From a virus: DNA of 64,000 nt. The notes under the pieces were generated by a model that was not told the DNA's origin, made no database searches, and was given only the letters and a program-made list of their open reading frames with translations. Numbering within the stretch: position 1 is the stretch's first letter; the number at the start of each line of letters is the position of its first letter. Positions 23,339 through 31,587 of this stretch are shown piece after piece. The position numbers and the translations under genes are program-made. The stretch covers positions 1-64,000 of the IMG/VR virus record IMGVR_UViG_3300046492_000237; one strand, given 5' to 3'.

Positions 23339-23970
23339 AATTCAATCGCGGGCACTTCAACCGGTTCCTGAACAACATCGGCCAGCAGTTCATCTGGCAG
23401 CGATCCTATGCGTGCTCCTGCGTGACAGCTGCAGAAGGCGCGGCGGATCCGAAGTGCTCGCTTTGTTTGGGCAAGGCCTATTTCTGGACTAACCCGACAC
23501 CAGCATCGGCGGCATCGGCCGGGCAGAAGACGCAGAACGCGTGGGCGAAGATGGGCATGTGGCAAAATGGCGACATGGTGATGACGGTTCCGGAGAACTC
23601 TCCGCTGTGGGATGCCGGCCCGTTCGACCGGGTGACCATGCTCAACGCCACGGATCGATTCTCGCTGCCATTGAAGCGCGGCGCGCCGACCGAAAGAATC
23701 CTGTTCACCCCGAAAAAGGTTGAGCGCGTGTTCTGGAAGGATGCAGCTACCGGTGCCCTTGTCGAGGGTGGCATTCCGGTTTTTGACGCCAACGGTCGTC
23801 CTACGTGGACCACTGGCGAGCCGCCTCCGGGGATGAACTACTCGGTCAGCGGGACACGCTTGTCTGAATACTTCCTGTATATGGACTTCCCGCACAACCG
23901 CAACATGCACGACGGTATGCGCCTGCCGAAACTCACGGTGCTGCGCCGCTGGGATCTGCTGGGGCGCTAG
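23335..23970 (+). CDS. Head-completion / neck protein with cysteine cluster
   Basis: 211 codons. CSCVTAAEGAADPKCSLCLG near residues 22-42 gives four cysteines in a zinc-knuckle arrangement; the remainder is beta-rich. Its stop codon TAG shares the palindromic CTAG (23967-23970) with the stop of the convergent minus-strand gene. Function inferred from position only. Confidence 0.6.
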   Translation: MKFNRGHFNRFLNNIGQQFIWQRSYACSCVTAAEGAADPKCSLCLGKAYFWTNPTPASAASAGQKTQNAWAKMGMWQNGDMVMTVPENSPLWDAGPFDRVTMLNATDRFSLPLKRGAPTERILFTPKKVERVFWKDAATGALVEGGIPVFDANGRPTWTTGEPPPGMNYSVSGTRLSEYFLYMDFPHNRNMHDGMRLPKLTVLRRWDLLGR

Positions 23971-24827
23971 CCCTGCATCTTGGTCACGGTGCGTTTGATC
24001 GCTTCCTCAAACGCCGACAGCGCCTTCTGCTGCATATCTTCCGATGTCTTCTGCGCGATCTGCTGCCCCGGCTGGGGCGGCACGATCCAGCCGCCAGACC
24101 CTTCCATCATGACCCGGAACGTCAGATAGGCCGATGACTTGCCGCCGCCCGGCGTGCTGGTATCGAAGCGATGCATGCCCTGAGCCCACTTTCTGGTGGC
24201 CGGGTCGATCCCCGCGCCCTTCATGGCGCCACGCTTGAGGCTGCCGCCCCATGAGTAGTGGTTTTTGTTGACCATCATGGTCGACTTTGTTTTCGCATTC
24301 GACAGAAACGGCGTCTGTTTCGATGACGGCGACATTCCAGCTGTGGGCGAAAGGTTGGTGACCTCGCCGCTTGGCCGCTCGCTCTGGTTAAGGATTGTTG
24401 AGGGGTCAAGATCCTTGGCCATCCCGTAGATGCCAGCGGCTTCCAACTTCGCCGCGTTGTGCCGCATCGGGATGATCAGGAAGCGCCGCCCGTCCTCAGT
24501 GCGCCGCACCTTGAGGCTGGTGCCGAGCATTTTTTTCAGGTCTTTCGCCGGGCGCCCGTTCTCAATTTCTTGGTCGTACCGGTAATCCGACTCTACCAGT
24601 GCGGTGAAGTCGCCAGTCATGTGCCAGCCGATCGTTTTGGCGTAGGCGTCTTTCTCCCCAGACCACAACTTCGCCTGATAGACGTTCGCCTGCCAGTTCG
24701 CGGCGGTCTGCGCAGCAACTGCGCGCACGGCTTGATTGAGCAGCGGAAAGATCTGTTTGTTGATGATCCCGACGCCGTCAAGAGCGTCGCCGAGGTTGAA
24801 CGTGAGCTTGAAGTTTAGGTCTGCCAT
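23967..24827 (-). CDS. HK97 gp10-like neck/tail-completion protein on the opposite strand
   Basis: 286 codons on the minus strand, the only inverted gene within the morphogenetic run. The N-terminus MADLNFKLTFNLGDALDG, an Ala/Arg/Gln-rich helix (NQAVRAVAAQTAANWQANV) and a later HK97-gp10-like block (GWHMTGDFTALVESDYRYDQEIENGRPAKDL) suggest a tail-completion protein. It has its own late promoter element (24827-24849) with the ATG at the predicted start site, so it is expressed with the late genes despite its orientation. Confidence 0.65.
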   Translation of the reverse strand: MADLNFKLTFNLGDALDGVGIINKQIFPLLNQAVRAVAAQTAANWQANVYQAKLWSGEKDAYAKTIGWHMTGDFTALVESDYRYDQEIENGRPAKDLKKMLGTSLKVRRTEDGRRFLIIPMRHNAAKLEAAGIYGMAKDLDPSTILNQSERPSGEVTNLSPTAGMSPSSKQTPFLSNAKTKSTMMVNKNHYSWGGSLKRGAMKGAGIDPATRKWAQGMHRFDTSTPGGGKSSAYLTFRVMMEGSGGWIVPPQPGQQIAQKTSEDMQQKALSAFEEAIKRTVTKMQG

Positions 24828-24849
24828 GAGCCCAGCGTCGCGTCACGAT
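24827..24849 (-). promoter_or_regulatory. Late promoter element 5 (minus strand)
   Basis: Minus strand: ATCGTGAC from 24849, GACGCT as -10-like element, predicted start A 24827 equal to the ATG of the inverted neck gene. The first base is A rather than G; all other invariant positions match. Confidence 0.6.
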
Positions 24850-24865
24850 GGCGCCCCGGCAAATC

Positions 24866-24888
24866 GTCGTGACGCCATCATAATCCCA
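24866..24888 (+). promoter_or_regulatory. Late promoter element 6
   Basis: GTCGTGAC at 24866, CATCAT at 24876-24881, predicted start A 24888 equal to the ATG of the next gene. Back-to-back with element 5, with 16 nt between the motifs. Confidence 0.65.
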
Positions 24889-25706
24889 TGATCTCTATTA
24901 TCCGGCCGATCGCCGTCGGCAACGCGTTGCGACTATTCCTCGAACCCCCAGCGGGCGCGACGAAGTGGCGCGTTCTGCGTAAAGGCACTGACACAATCGC
25001 ATCCTTCGATGACCCGTCAGCGCTGCTGGTGTTTGAGGGCGAAACCAAGTTTTTCGTTGATGCCGCGTCGCTCCCAAACGAAGTCATGGCTTTCTACAAG
25101 CCGTTCTACTGGGTCAACGGTGCGTGGGTTTCCGGCCAAGGCAACAGCGGCACGCCAGCAGCGATTTACGAGGATCACAGCACCGATGTGGTGTCCTTCC
25201 TGCGCGAGCGCCTTGAGGCTGGCTTGCAGGTCGAAGTGCAGCGCGGAAATTTCAACACTGAGCTCGGCTACATCCAAGTTTATACAGCCCCGCCATCCCT
25301 CGAGCAGAACCTGATGTTCCCGTGCGTCACCGTGGAACTCAGCGATGCAGGTCGCGGCGAGTCAGGTATCGGCGAAGACATCGGCAGCGATGAGGATGAC
25401 GAAGAATCCGAAGGCTGGCTTGAGGACGTGTCCGTCAGCATGGTCGCGTGGTCGCTCAATCCGCTCGAGCGTATCGAGCTGCGTAAAGCGCTTCGCCGCC
25501 TGTTGCTGGCAAATCTGCCGGTGCTCGATGACCACGGGATCCAGCAGGTCAGTTTCCGCTTCAGCGACATCAATGCCGTCAATGGCGAGTTCGGCGCACC
25601 GGTCTATCAGGTGCTTTGCAATCTTTCATGTGTTGCGCCAGCGCGTGTCAGCGCCCGCGTCAGCACGATTCAGGATGTTGTGGTCACGCTCTCGACCACC
25701 ACGTAA
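24888..25706 (+). CDS. Tail terminator-like protein with N-terminal Ig/fibronectin-like domain
   Basis: 272 codons. Residues 1-85 look like a fibronectin-type domain (LEPPAGATKWRVLRKG). Residues 85-270 contain FLRERLEAGLQVEV, PCVTVELSD and IELRKALRRLLLANLPVLDDHG, the pattern of neck or tail-terminator proteins that cap the tail before head joining. An acidic loop (IGSDEDDEESEG) lies between. No Shine-Dalgarno; the ATG falls on the predicted transcription start. Confidence 0.6.
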   Translation: MISIIRPIAVGNALRLFLEPPAGATKWRVLRKGTDTIASFDDPSALLVFEGETKFFVDAASLPNEVMAFYKPFYWVNGAWVSGQGNSGTPAAIYEDHSTDVVSFLRERLEAGLQVEVQRGNFNTELGYIQVYTAPPSLEQNLMFPCVTVELSDAGRGESGIGEDIGSDEDDEESEGWLEDVSVSMVAWSLNPLERIELRKALRRLLLANLPVLDDHGIQQVSFRFSDINAVNGEFGAPVYQVLCNLSCVAPARVSARVSTIQDVVVTLSTTT

Positions 25707-25745
25707 ACCGCCTGCGCGGCGGATTGTTTCCATAAGGACCACACC

Positions 25746-26057
25746 ATGGCAGCTAAAAGCACCACCAGCGACACCCCTGAAACGACCGAGGCTGTCAGCA
25801 CCGCCTCTGCCGCGCAGGTTGCAGCTACTGAAAAGCCGACTATTGCAGAGGACGCAGACATGTCGAACACGCCGGTTCCCGCTGCGTTTCAAATCACTCT
25901 GCAAGAATTCATGCAGAAGCTTTCGGCCCGTGATAACCGCGTCGAGCTGATCAACGCGTTCTATTACACCGAACGCCAAGCGGGCCACATCAAGGACTAC
26001 GAAGCGAACTTCCAAGCTCGTTTCGTAGCCTTCACCCAACTTGTCATTGAGGACTAA
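25746..26057 (+). CDS. Hypothetical protein, 103 aa
   Basis: A low-complexity Ala/Thr N-terminus (about 40 residues), then a helical C-terminal part (LQEFMQKLSARDNRVELINAF). Unrecognised. AAGGACCACACC precedes ATG. It lies 5 nt from the sheath gene and is likely translated with it. Confidence 0.6.
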   Translation: MAAKSTTSDTPETTEAVSTASAAQVAATEKPTIAEDADMSNTPVPAAFQITLQEFMQKLSARDNRVELINAFYYTERQAGHIKDYEANFQARFVAFTQLVIED

Positions 26058-26062
26058 AATCA

Positions 26063-27781
26063 ATGTCCCTTTTCTTCAACGGTAAGCTGTGGATCACCCC
26101 GGCTACGATGTCCAAGATCGACGACTCTGCAATGCAGAGCGCGAATCTCGGCGTGGGCAACTATGCCGCGCTGCTGGGCACCTGCACCGGCGGTAAGCCC
26201 AATACGCAACTGGCATTCAGTAACCCGGCAGAAGCCAAGGCTGTGCTGCGCAGTGGCGCACTGCTGGACGCCATCAACAAGGCCTTCGCACCGAGCGCTG
26301 ACACTGGCGGCCCATCGACCGTCTACGCCATCCGCGTAAACCCGGCAGTACAGGCGTCTCTGGTCCTGCAAGACACTCCCGGCAACGCAGCGGTCAATCT
26401 GGTTTCCACCGACTACGGCCTGTGGAACAACCAGATCAAGGTCAAGATCGAGGCCGGCTCCGTGTCGGGTCTGGCGATCACCACCCAGTATCAGACCGAC
26501 TACTTCTCGGAAGATAACATCGCCCGCGATGTCTTCACGATCCAGTACACCGGTGCGCTGGCCAGTGCGGCAATGACCGTGACCGGCACCAGCATCGTGC
26601 TGCAGGCTCCGTCCGGCACAACCGTGGCGACCGTGGATCTCGCGACCTATGGCACTTATGCGCAGGTTGTCGACTTCATCAACACCGTGCCCGACTTCAG
26701 CGCGCTGATCAGCGACACCTCGAACGATGAATTGAAGTCGTTGAACGGTTTCGACTTCGCCGCTTCGGTCGACGTGAAGACCAACCCGGTCAAGGTTACC
26801 GCCAACCTTCAAGCGGTGGTTGACTGGTTCAACTCCAACGGTGAAGGCTACGTGACTGCAAGTCGCGCGACCGGTGCCGGTGCGATCCCTGCGCTGACGT
26901 CGTTCAAGTACCTCACCGGTGGTTCTGATGGTGTCACCAGCACCCCGGAATGGTCGGCGGCCTTCACCACCCTGCAAACGGTCGACGCGCAATGGATCAC
27001 CCCGGTGACCACCAACTCCGCGATCTGGGCGATGACCGAGGCGCACGTTCAGTACATGTCCAAGTTCGCCGGGATGGAGCGTCGCGCCATCGTTGGTGCT
27101 CCGCTGGGCACTTCGGACGAGGATGCTTTGAACATGGCCAAGTCGCTGGGCAGCGATCGCACCTCGCTCGTTCACCTCGGCTACTACGACTACAACGCAG
27201 CCGGCGAACTGGTCCTGTTCTCGCCGGCTTACATGGCGGCGCTGCTGACCGGCATGTTCGCGGGTGTGAACCCGGGCACCGCGTTGAGTAACAAAACGAT
27301 CAGCGTGAGCGGTCTGGAGCGCAAGCTGCGCAACCCAACCGACACCGACGCCCTGATCAAGGGCGGCGTTCTGTGCGTAGAGGACACCAAGACCGGTTAC
27401 AAGGTTGTCCAGTCGATCAGTACGTGGATCAAGGACAAAAAGTTCAACAAGGTTGAGCAGTCCTGCGGCTGGGCGGCTGACTACACCGCGCGCACCGTTC
27501 GCGAGGCGCTGGATGTCCTGCGCGGCGGAAAGAACAACCAAGTCAACCTTGGTCGTGCAGCAAGCATCACCCAGACCGCCCTGAACGCTCTGGCAGTTGC
27601 AGAGCCTTCCGGGCCGGGTGTTCTGGCGGGCGACAAGGCCAACCCACCGTTCCGTGGCATCACCGTCACTGCCGATGGCGACGTTCTGGCTGTGGCGTTC
27701 GAATGCTCCCCGGTCATCCCTATCAACTACATCCCGGTTTCGATCTCGCTGAAGATCTTCACCGGCACTGCCTCGGCATAA
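26063..27781 (+). CDS. Tail sheath protein
   Basis: 572 codons, the contractile outer tube. Sheath hallmarks: N-terminal ...GVGNYAALLGTCTGG, a VYAIRVN strand, and the C-terminal fold with KLRNPTDTDALIKGGVLCVEDTKTG, RTVREALDVLRGG and a final FECSPVIPINYIPVSISLKI. This gene, with the tube gene after it, sets the virus as a myovirus. Length is typical for long sheath proteins. GAGGA site upstream. Confidence 0.88.
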   Translation: MSLFFNGKLWITPATMSKIDDSAMQSANLGVGNYAALLGTCTGGKPNTQLAFSNPAEAKAVLRSGALLDAINKAFAPSADTGGPSTVYAIRVNPAVQASLVLQDTPGNAAVNLVSTDYGLWNNQIKVKIEAGSVSGLAITTQYQTDYFSEDNIARDVFTIQYTGALASAAMTVTGTSIVLQAPSGTTVATVDLATYGTYAQVVDFINTVPDFSALISDTSNDELKSLNGFDFAASVDVKTNPVKVTANLQAVVDWFNSNGEGYVTASRATGAGAIPALTSFKYLTGGSDGVTSTPEWSAAFTTLQTVDAQWITPVTTNSAIWAMTEAHVQYMSKFAGMERRAIVGAPLGTSDEDALNMAKSLGSDRTSLVHLGYYDYNAAGELVLFSPAYMAALLTGMFAGVNPGTALSNKTISVSGLERKLRNPTDTDALIKGGVLCVEDTKTGYKVVQSISTWIKDKKFNKVEQSCGWAADYTARTVREALDVLRGGKNNQVNLGRAASITQTALNALAVAEPSGPGVLAGDKANPPFRGITVTADGDVLAVAFECSPVIPINYIPVSISLKIFTGTASA

Positions 27782-27794
27782 GGAGGGGTAGACC

Positions 27795-28217
27795 ATGAGA
27801 GAGAATCGGAAGGTCCAGAGTGGTAACCGGATCATCATCACGTATGACGGTTTCCAAGTGGGCATGATCCAGTCGGTTCGCATGAACGACGACTATTCGC
27901 CTGAGCCGGCATCCGGTATCGGCGACATTCACGCAGCGGAGTACGTGCCAACCATGGCGCGCCACTCCCTGACCGTGAGTCGCATGATCCTGATCGCCGA
28001 CAAGATGCGCGAGCGCGGCATTTTTGCCGAAAACGGCGACGCCATGTTGCAAGGTCTGGTCTTCGATATCGAGACCTATTCCAAGGACGATGGCACGCTG
28101 ATTCGCAAATACGTCAGCTGCTCCTACGCTTCTGGCGACCTCGAAGTGTCCAAGCACCAGATCCTGATCGGTTCCGGTCAGTTCAACGCTCTGGATGTCA
28201 GCGGTACCGGCGCCTAA
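27795..28217 (+). CDS. Tail tube protein
   Basis: 140 codons directly after the sheath gene with a strong AAGGAGG site. Beta-rich (GNRIIITYDGFQVGMIQSV, VFDIETYSKDDGTLIRKYVS), as expected for the inner tube. Function rests on the sheath-tube order and size; the unit ends at the terminator 28235-28262. Confidence 0.75.
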   Translation: MRENRKVQSGNRIIITYDGFQVGMIQSVRMNDDYSPEPASGIGDIHAAEYVPTMARHSLTVSRMILIADKMRERGIFAENGDAMLQGLVFDIETYSKDDGTLIRKYVSCSYASGDLEVSKHQILIGSGQFNALDVSGTGA

Positions 28218-28234
28218 CAGCACCGAGCACCACC

Positions 28235-28262
28235 AAAAAGCCCGCCTCAGTGCGGGCTTTTT
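28235..28262. terminator. Rho-independent terminator after the tail tube gene
   Basis: AAAAAGCCCGC-CTCAGT-GCGGGCTTTTT, symmetric and so possibly bidirectional. The last T directly abuts late promoter element 7. Confidence 0.9.
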
Positions 28263-28285
28263 GTCGTGACCCGACAATGACTTGA
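28263..28285 (+). promoter_or_regulatory. Late promoter element 7 (tail chaperones, tape measure)
   Basis: GTCGTGAC at 28263, GACAAT at 28273-28278, predicted start A 28285. It gives a 33-nt leader before ATG 28318, which has GGAG, so this mRNA is not leaderless. Confidence 0.62.
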
Positions 28286-28317
28286 TCGTGTTCAACCCCC
28301 CAACCACTGGAGCTGTT

Positions 28318-28746
28318 ATGAGTACCGAACAACCGAACCGGGAAGGCCGCGCGCCAGCCACCACTGATTTTCATGTCGATGTCGATGGCATCGGCCATTT
28401 TGTCTTCGCGCGGCGCACCATGCGCGATGAGATGCGGATCTCTGCGGAATACTCGCGCTTCACTGAAGGCCTGTCGCAGCCGACCAACTACCTCGATTCC
28501 ATGGCCGGCTGGATCGCCACATTGAACGTGCTGACGGTGTCGATGCCGCACAACTGGGATCCGGAAAACATGGACCCATTCGATCCGGAGAGCGAGGAGA
28601 ACATCCTCAAGGTTTACAGTGCGCTCCGCATCAAGGAGGGGTCTTTTCGTCCCAAAAAGGAAGCAGCGAGCGAAGGCAGCGGGCAAGGAAATGGCCCAAC
28701 GAGTGAGCTTCTGGTTTCGCCACCGGTACCGCCTGCCGCCGACTGA
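28318..28746 (+). CDS. Tail assembly chaperone (upstream frame)
   Basis: 142 codons from ATG 28318 (TGGAGCTGTT upstream). Position before the tape measure and a second overlapping frame match the chaperone pair found in most long-tailed phages (lambda G/GT type). HFVFARRTMRDEMRISAEYSRF is typical of such proteins. Its C-terminal part, after the slippery site at 28651, is in the frame shared with the next entry. Confidence 0.75.
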   Translation: MSTEQPNREGRAPATTDFHVDVDGIGHFVFARRTMRDEMRISAEYSRFTEGLSQPTNYLDSMAGWIATLNVLTVSMPHNWDPENMDPFDPESEENILKVYSALRIKEGSFRPKKEAASEGSGQGNGPTSELLVSPPVPPAAD

Positions 28747-28966
28747 TCCGCGCTTCCTCGATATGACCCTCGAGGACATGGAAGCTGAATACTGGGCCGT
28801 CCACTACTTCGAAACGAAAGACGACAGCAGCGAGGAGTTCGAGGACGACGACTTTGATGAGGCGGCCATTCTGGCGCAGATCGAAGCCGACGCACTGGAA
28901 GCCGAAAAACGACGTGAGGCCGAGCAAGGCCCACCCGACCCGGGTGACTGGGAACCAATTGAGTAA
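28619..28966 (+). CDS. Tail assembly chaperone, downstream frame (made by frameshift)
   Basis: This frame is open from before 28571 to 28966 and lacks a start with a ribosome site. CCCAAAAAG at 28651-28659, with AAGGAGGGG 10 nt upstream at 28633-28641, marks the likely slip point. The downstream frame is +1 (equal to -2) relative to the upstream frame, not the usual -1. The product would be the upstream protein fused to an acidic domain (LEDMEAEYWAVHYFET, EEFEDDDFDEAAI). Confidence 0.65.
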   Translation: MRSASRRGLFVPKRKQRAKAAGKEMAQRVSFWFRHRYRLPPTDPRFLDMTLEDMEAEYWAVHYFETKDDSSEEFEDDDFDEAAILAQIEADALEAEKRREAEQGPPDPGDWEPIE

Positions 28967-28974
28967 CTGATCGC

Positions 28975-31587
28975 ATGAGCATCAAAATCCCCGTTAGCGC
29001 CGAACTGAACCAGCAGCAGATCACCGGCCAAATTGATCAGGTCCGTGACGCACTGAACAACCTCGGTCGCGATGCTCAGGGTGCTGGCAAGGTCAAATTT
29101 GACCCGATCAGCAATGTCAGCCTTGAGAACGTCAAGAAGATGCGCGCCGAGTTTGACGCCATCGTCAAGATGTCTCCGGGCCTGCGAAAGGCGCTCGATG
29201 CTGCCGGTCAGGGCGGAAAGTCGTTTGATGAAGTCCGCTGGGGCAAGGTCTGGACCGATGACAAGCAGCGCCGTGAGCATGCCGCAACGCTGCTGCGCCG
29301 TTTGGCTCCGAAGCAGATCTATGATCGCCCAGACCCAACGGTTCCACCGGTAAACGATCGTGGCGGGCCGGGCGGTATGGCCACGCCCGGAACTGGTGGG
29401 TGGCGCCGCGCGGCGCTGGGTGGCGCTGCTGGTATTGCCGGTGGTGTGGCCAGCCAGATTGGCGGGATCGGCGGCGGAATTGCTTCTGGGGCGCTTGCTG
29501 GCGGTCTGGCTGGCGGTCCTATTGGTGCTGCTGTCGGCGGTTTGGCTGGCGCCATCACCAGCTTGCTTGGCGCGATCGGCGAGGCTCGCGATATCGCCAT
29601 CGGCTTGGATACGCTGAAACGGACGCTCGGCGACACCAACGTGTCGTTCAAGGACCTGCAAGACAGCACGCGAAGCCTTGCCGACGAATACAGCCTTGCT
29701 GATGCAGAAGCCTCCGCGCTAACCAAGCGCTATGCCACTCTGGCAAACTCTGGCAAGGATACAGGCGCGCTGCGCAACGAGGTAGGTGTCGGTGTCGGGT
29801 TCTCACGTTCATTCGGCCTTGACCCGGCTGCGGGCGTTGGCTTCTTTGGCCAGATGCAGGGCATGGGGATCACCCGTGGTGCTGATGACAGCAAAAAGCT
29901 TGCGCTGCTGATCGGTGAAAGCGTCGCCAAGGCCGGTGACCTGCCGCGTCTTGGCGACGTGCTGGCCGGACTCTCTCGCTTTATGGAAGGCGCCGCGAGA
30001 ACCAGCCTGACAAATCCGAACTCGGCAGCATGGCTTTCGCGCTTCGCCGGGCTGGAAAACAGCGGGCTGGCCGGTATGGATCCGACCACCGCCGCCAGCA
30101 TCATCGGCAGCATTGACGGCAGCATCCGGCAGGGTGGCATCACCGAAGCCGGCAAAAACTTCATGAATGGTGTGTTGCAGCGCGATCAGGGCCTGAACAC
30201 CATCCAATCCGCAATTCAGCTCGAAGGCGGCGCGTTCGGTACCGGTCGGTCAACCTTCGGCGCAGACTCGCCTATGTCGCGCTTTTATGCGCGATTCGGC
30301 GGCGGCTCGCCGCTAAGTTCTTGGGGCGCCGATGAAAGCAACATCAGCGTGCTGCAGCGCAATCTGGTCAAGCAGTACAGCGGCAAGCCTCCGGAACTGA
30401 TGCTCGATGCGTTCAAAAACACCTTCGGCACCAGTTACGGGCAGTCGGCGGCGTGGATGGCCAGTGATCCCCAGCAGAACGACAGCATGCTCAAGCGTAT
30501 GCAGCGGCTCGGCATCAACTGGAAGGACGTGAACGCGACCGGCGTGTCGAAAATGAGCCAGATTGAGGCTAACGGCAGCCTGTCGGAAATGGACAAGGAC
30601 AACCAGATCCGCAAGGCTGCCGCGAACTATCAGGAGGACACCGTAGGTTCCGAGGCGCGCCGGGCGAGCATTGACGGCTCGAACGCCATGGTTCGTCTGG
30701 CGAACGAAGGCCTGCCGATGATCAGCTCTATTCAGGCTGGCGTGCTCAAGCTGGCGGGCCTTGACGGTTTTAGTCCGCAGAAGGCTGCGCTCAAGAGCGA
30801 GCACGAACGTCGGATGTCGGAAATCGACAACGGCCCACTGGCGGCCGAGCGCGCCAAGGCCGTGCAGAACTACAAGAAAGTGGTTCCCCTGTGGAAGCAG
30901 GTCAGCGGCGTCGGTCTGAACGATGAGGAGCAGCAGGCGAAGGATTGGCTCGACAACGCCAACAGCAATATTTCTGCGGCGCGCGAAGCAGAGGACGCCA
31001 AGTACAACAGCGGTCTGGATGTTCTGAACACCAACCCAAGTCCGGGGATCTCCTCGGCAGCAGTTAAGCCGACCGAGGATCTGCTGGCGCGCGCTGCTGA
31101 GTCCGACAAAAAGGCTGGGCTGCCACCGGGCACCACCGCTGCGCTCATGATGCAGGAAAGCGGTTTCAACTCGCAGGCTGTGAGCTCTGCTGGCGCACTC
31201 GGCATGCACCAGATCATGCCGTCGAACATCAAGACGCTATCCAACCGTGCCGGGCGCAATCTGGACCCGACCAACACCGCCGATTCGTTCTACATGTACG
31301 ACGAGTTGATGGCTGAACGCAAACGCAAGTACGGCAGCGATACCGACAAGATGTTGCGCAGCTATCACGGCGGCTATGACGAAACCGAGTGGGGCAAAAT
31401 CAATGCCGACTACATCCCGGCGATCGAGCGGCGCAAGCGTGAACTTGCAAAAAGCGGCGCCGGTACATCCGTGTCGCACAAGGTTGAGGTTGATGTCACC
31501 ATGCGCGACCAGTCGGGCAACCCTATGAATAACGCCGCCATTAACACAACGGTCGGCAAACCAGTCGTCAGCGGGGCTGCTGAATAA
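28975..31587 (+). CDS. Tape measure protein with lytic transglycosylase domain
   Basis: 870 codons. A coiled N-terminus, a long Gly/Ala-rich hydrophobic stretch (about residues 140-200, e.g. AGGLAGGPIGAAVGGLAG) and helical body fit a tape measure that sets tail length. The C-terminal 170 residues form an SLT-type domain: MMQESGFN (Glu near residue 727), GALGMHQIMPSN and LRSYHGGYD. It would cut cell-wall glycan during DNA entry. At this length a tail of roughly 130 nm is expected if 1.5 A per residue holds. Confidence 0.87.
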   Translation: MSIKIPVSAELNQQQITGQIDQVRDALNNLGRDAQGAGKVKFDPISNVSLENVKKMRAEFDAIVKMSPGLRKALDAAGQGGKSFDEVRWGKVWTDDKQRREHAATLLRRLAPKQIYDRPDPTVPPVNDRGGPGGMATPGTGGWRRAALGGAAGIAGGVASQIGGIGGGIASGALAGGLAGGPIGAAVGGLAGAITSLLGAIGEARDIAIGLDTLKRTLGDTNVSFKDLQDSTRSLADEYSLADAEASALTKRYATLANSGKDTGALRNEVGVGVGFSRSFGLDPAAGVGFFGQMQGMGITRGADDSKKLALLIGESVAKAGDLPRLGDVLAGLSRFMEGAARTSLTNPNSAAWLSRFAGLENSGLAGMDPTTAASIIGSIDGSIRQGGITEAGKNFMNGVLQRDQGLNTIQSAIQLEGGAFGTGRSTFGADSPMSRFYARFGGGSPLSSWGADESNISVLQRNLVKQYSGKPPELMLDAFKNTFGTSYGQSAAWMASDPQQNDSMLKRMQRLGINWKDVNATGVSKMSQIEANGSLSEMDKDNQIRKAAANYQEDTVGSEARRASIDGSNAMVRLANEGLPMISSIQAGVLKLAGLDGFSPQKAALKSEHERRMSEIDNGPLAAERAKAVQNYKKVVPLWKQVSGVGLNDEEQQAKDWLDNANSNISAAREAEDAKYNSGLDVLNTNPSPGISSAAVKPTEDLLARAAESDKKAGLPPGTTAALMMQESGFNSQAVSSAGALGMHQIMPSNIKTLSNRAGRNLDPTNTADSFYMYDELMAERKRKYGSDTDKMLRSYHGGYDETEWGKINADYIPAIERRKRELAKSGAGTSVSHKVEVDVTMRDQSGNPMNNAAINTTVGKPVVSGAAE

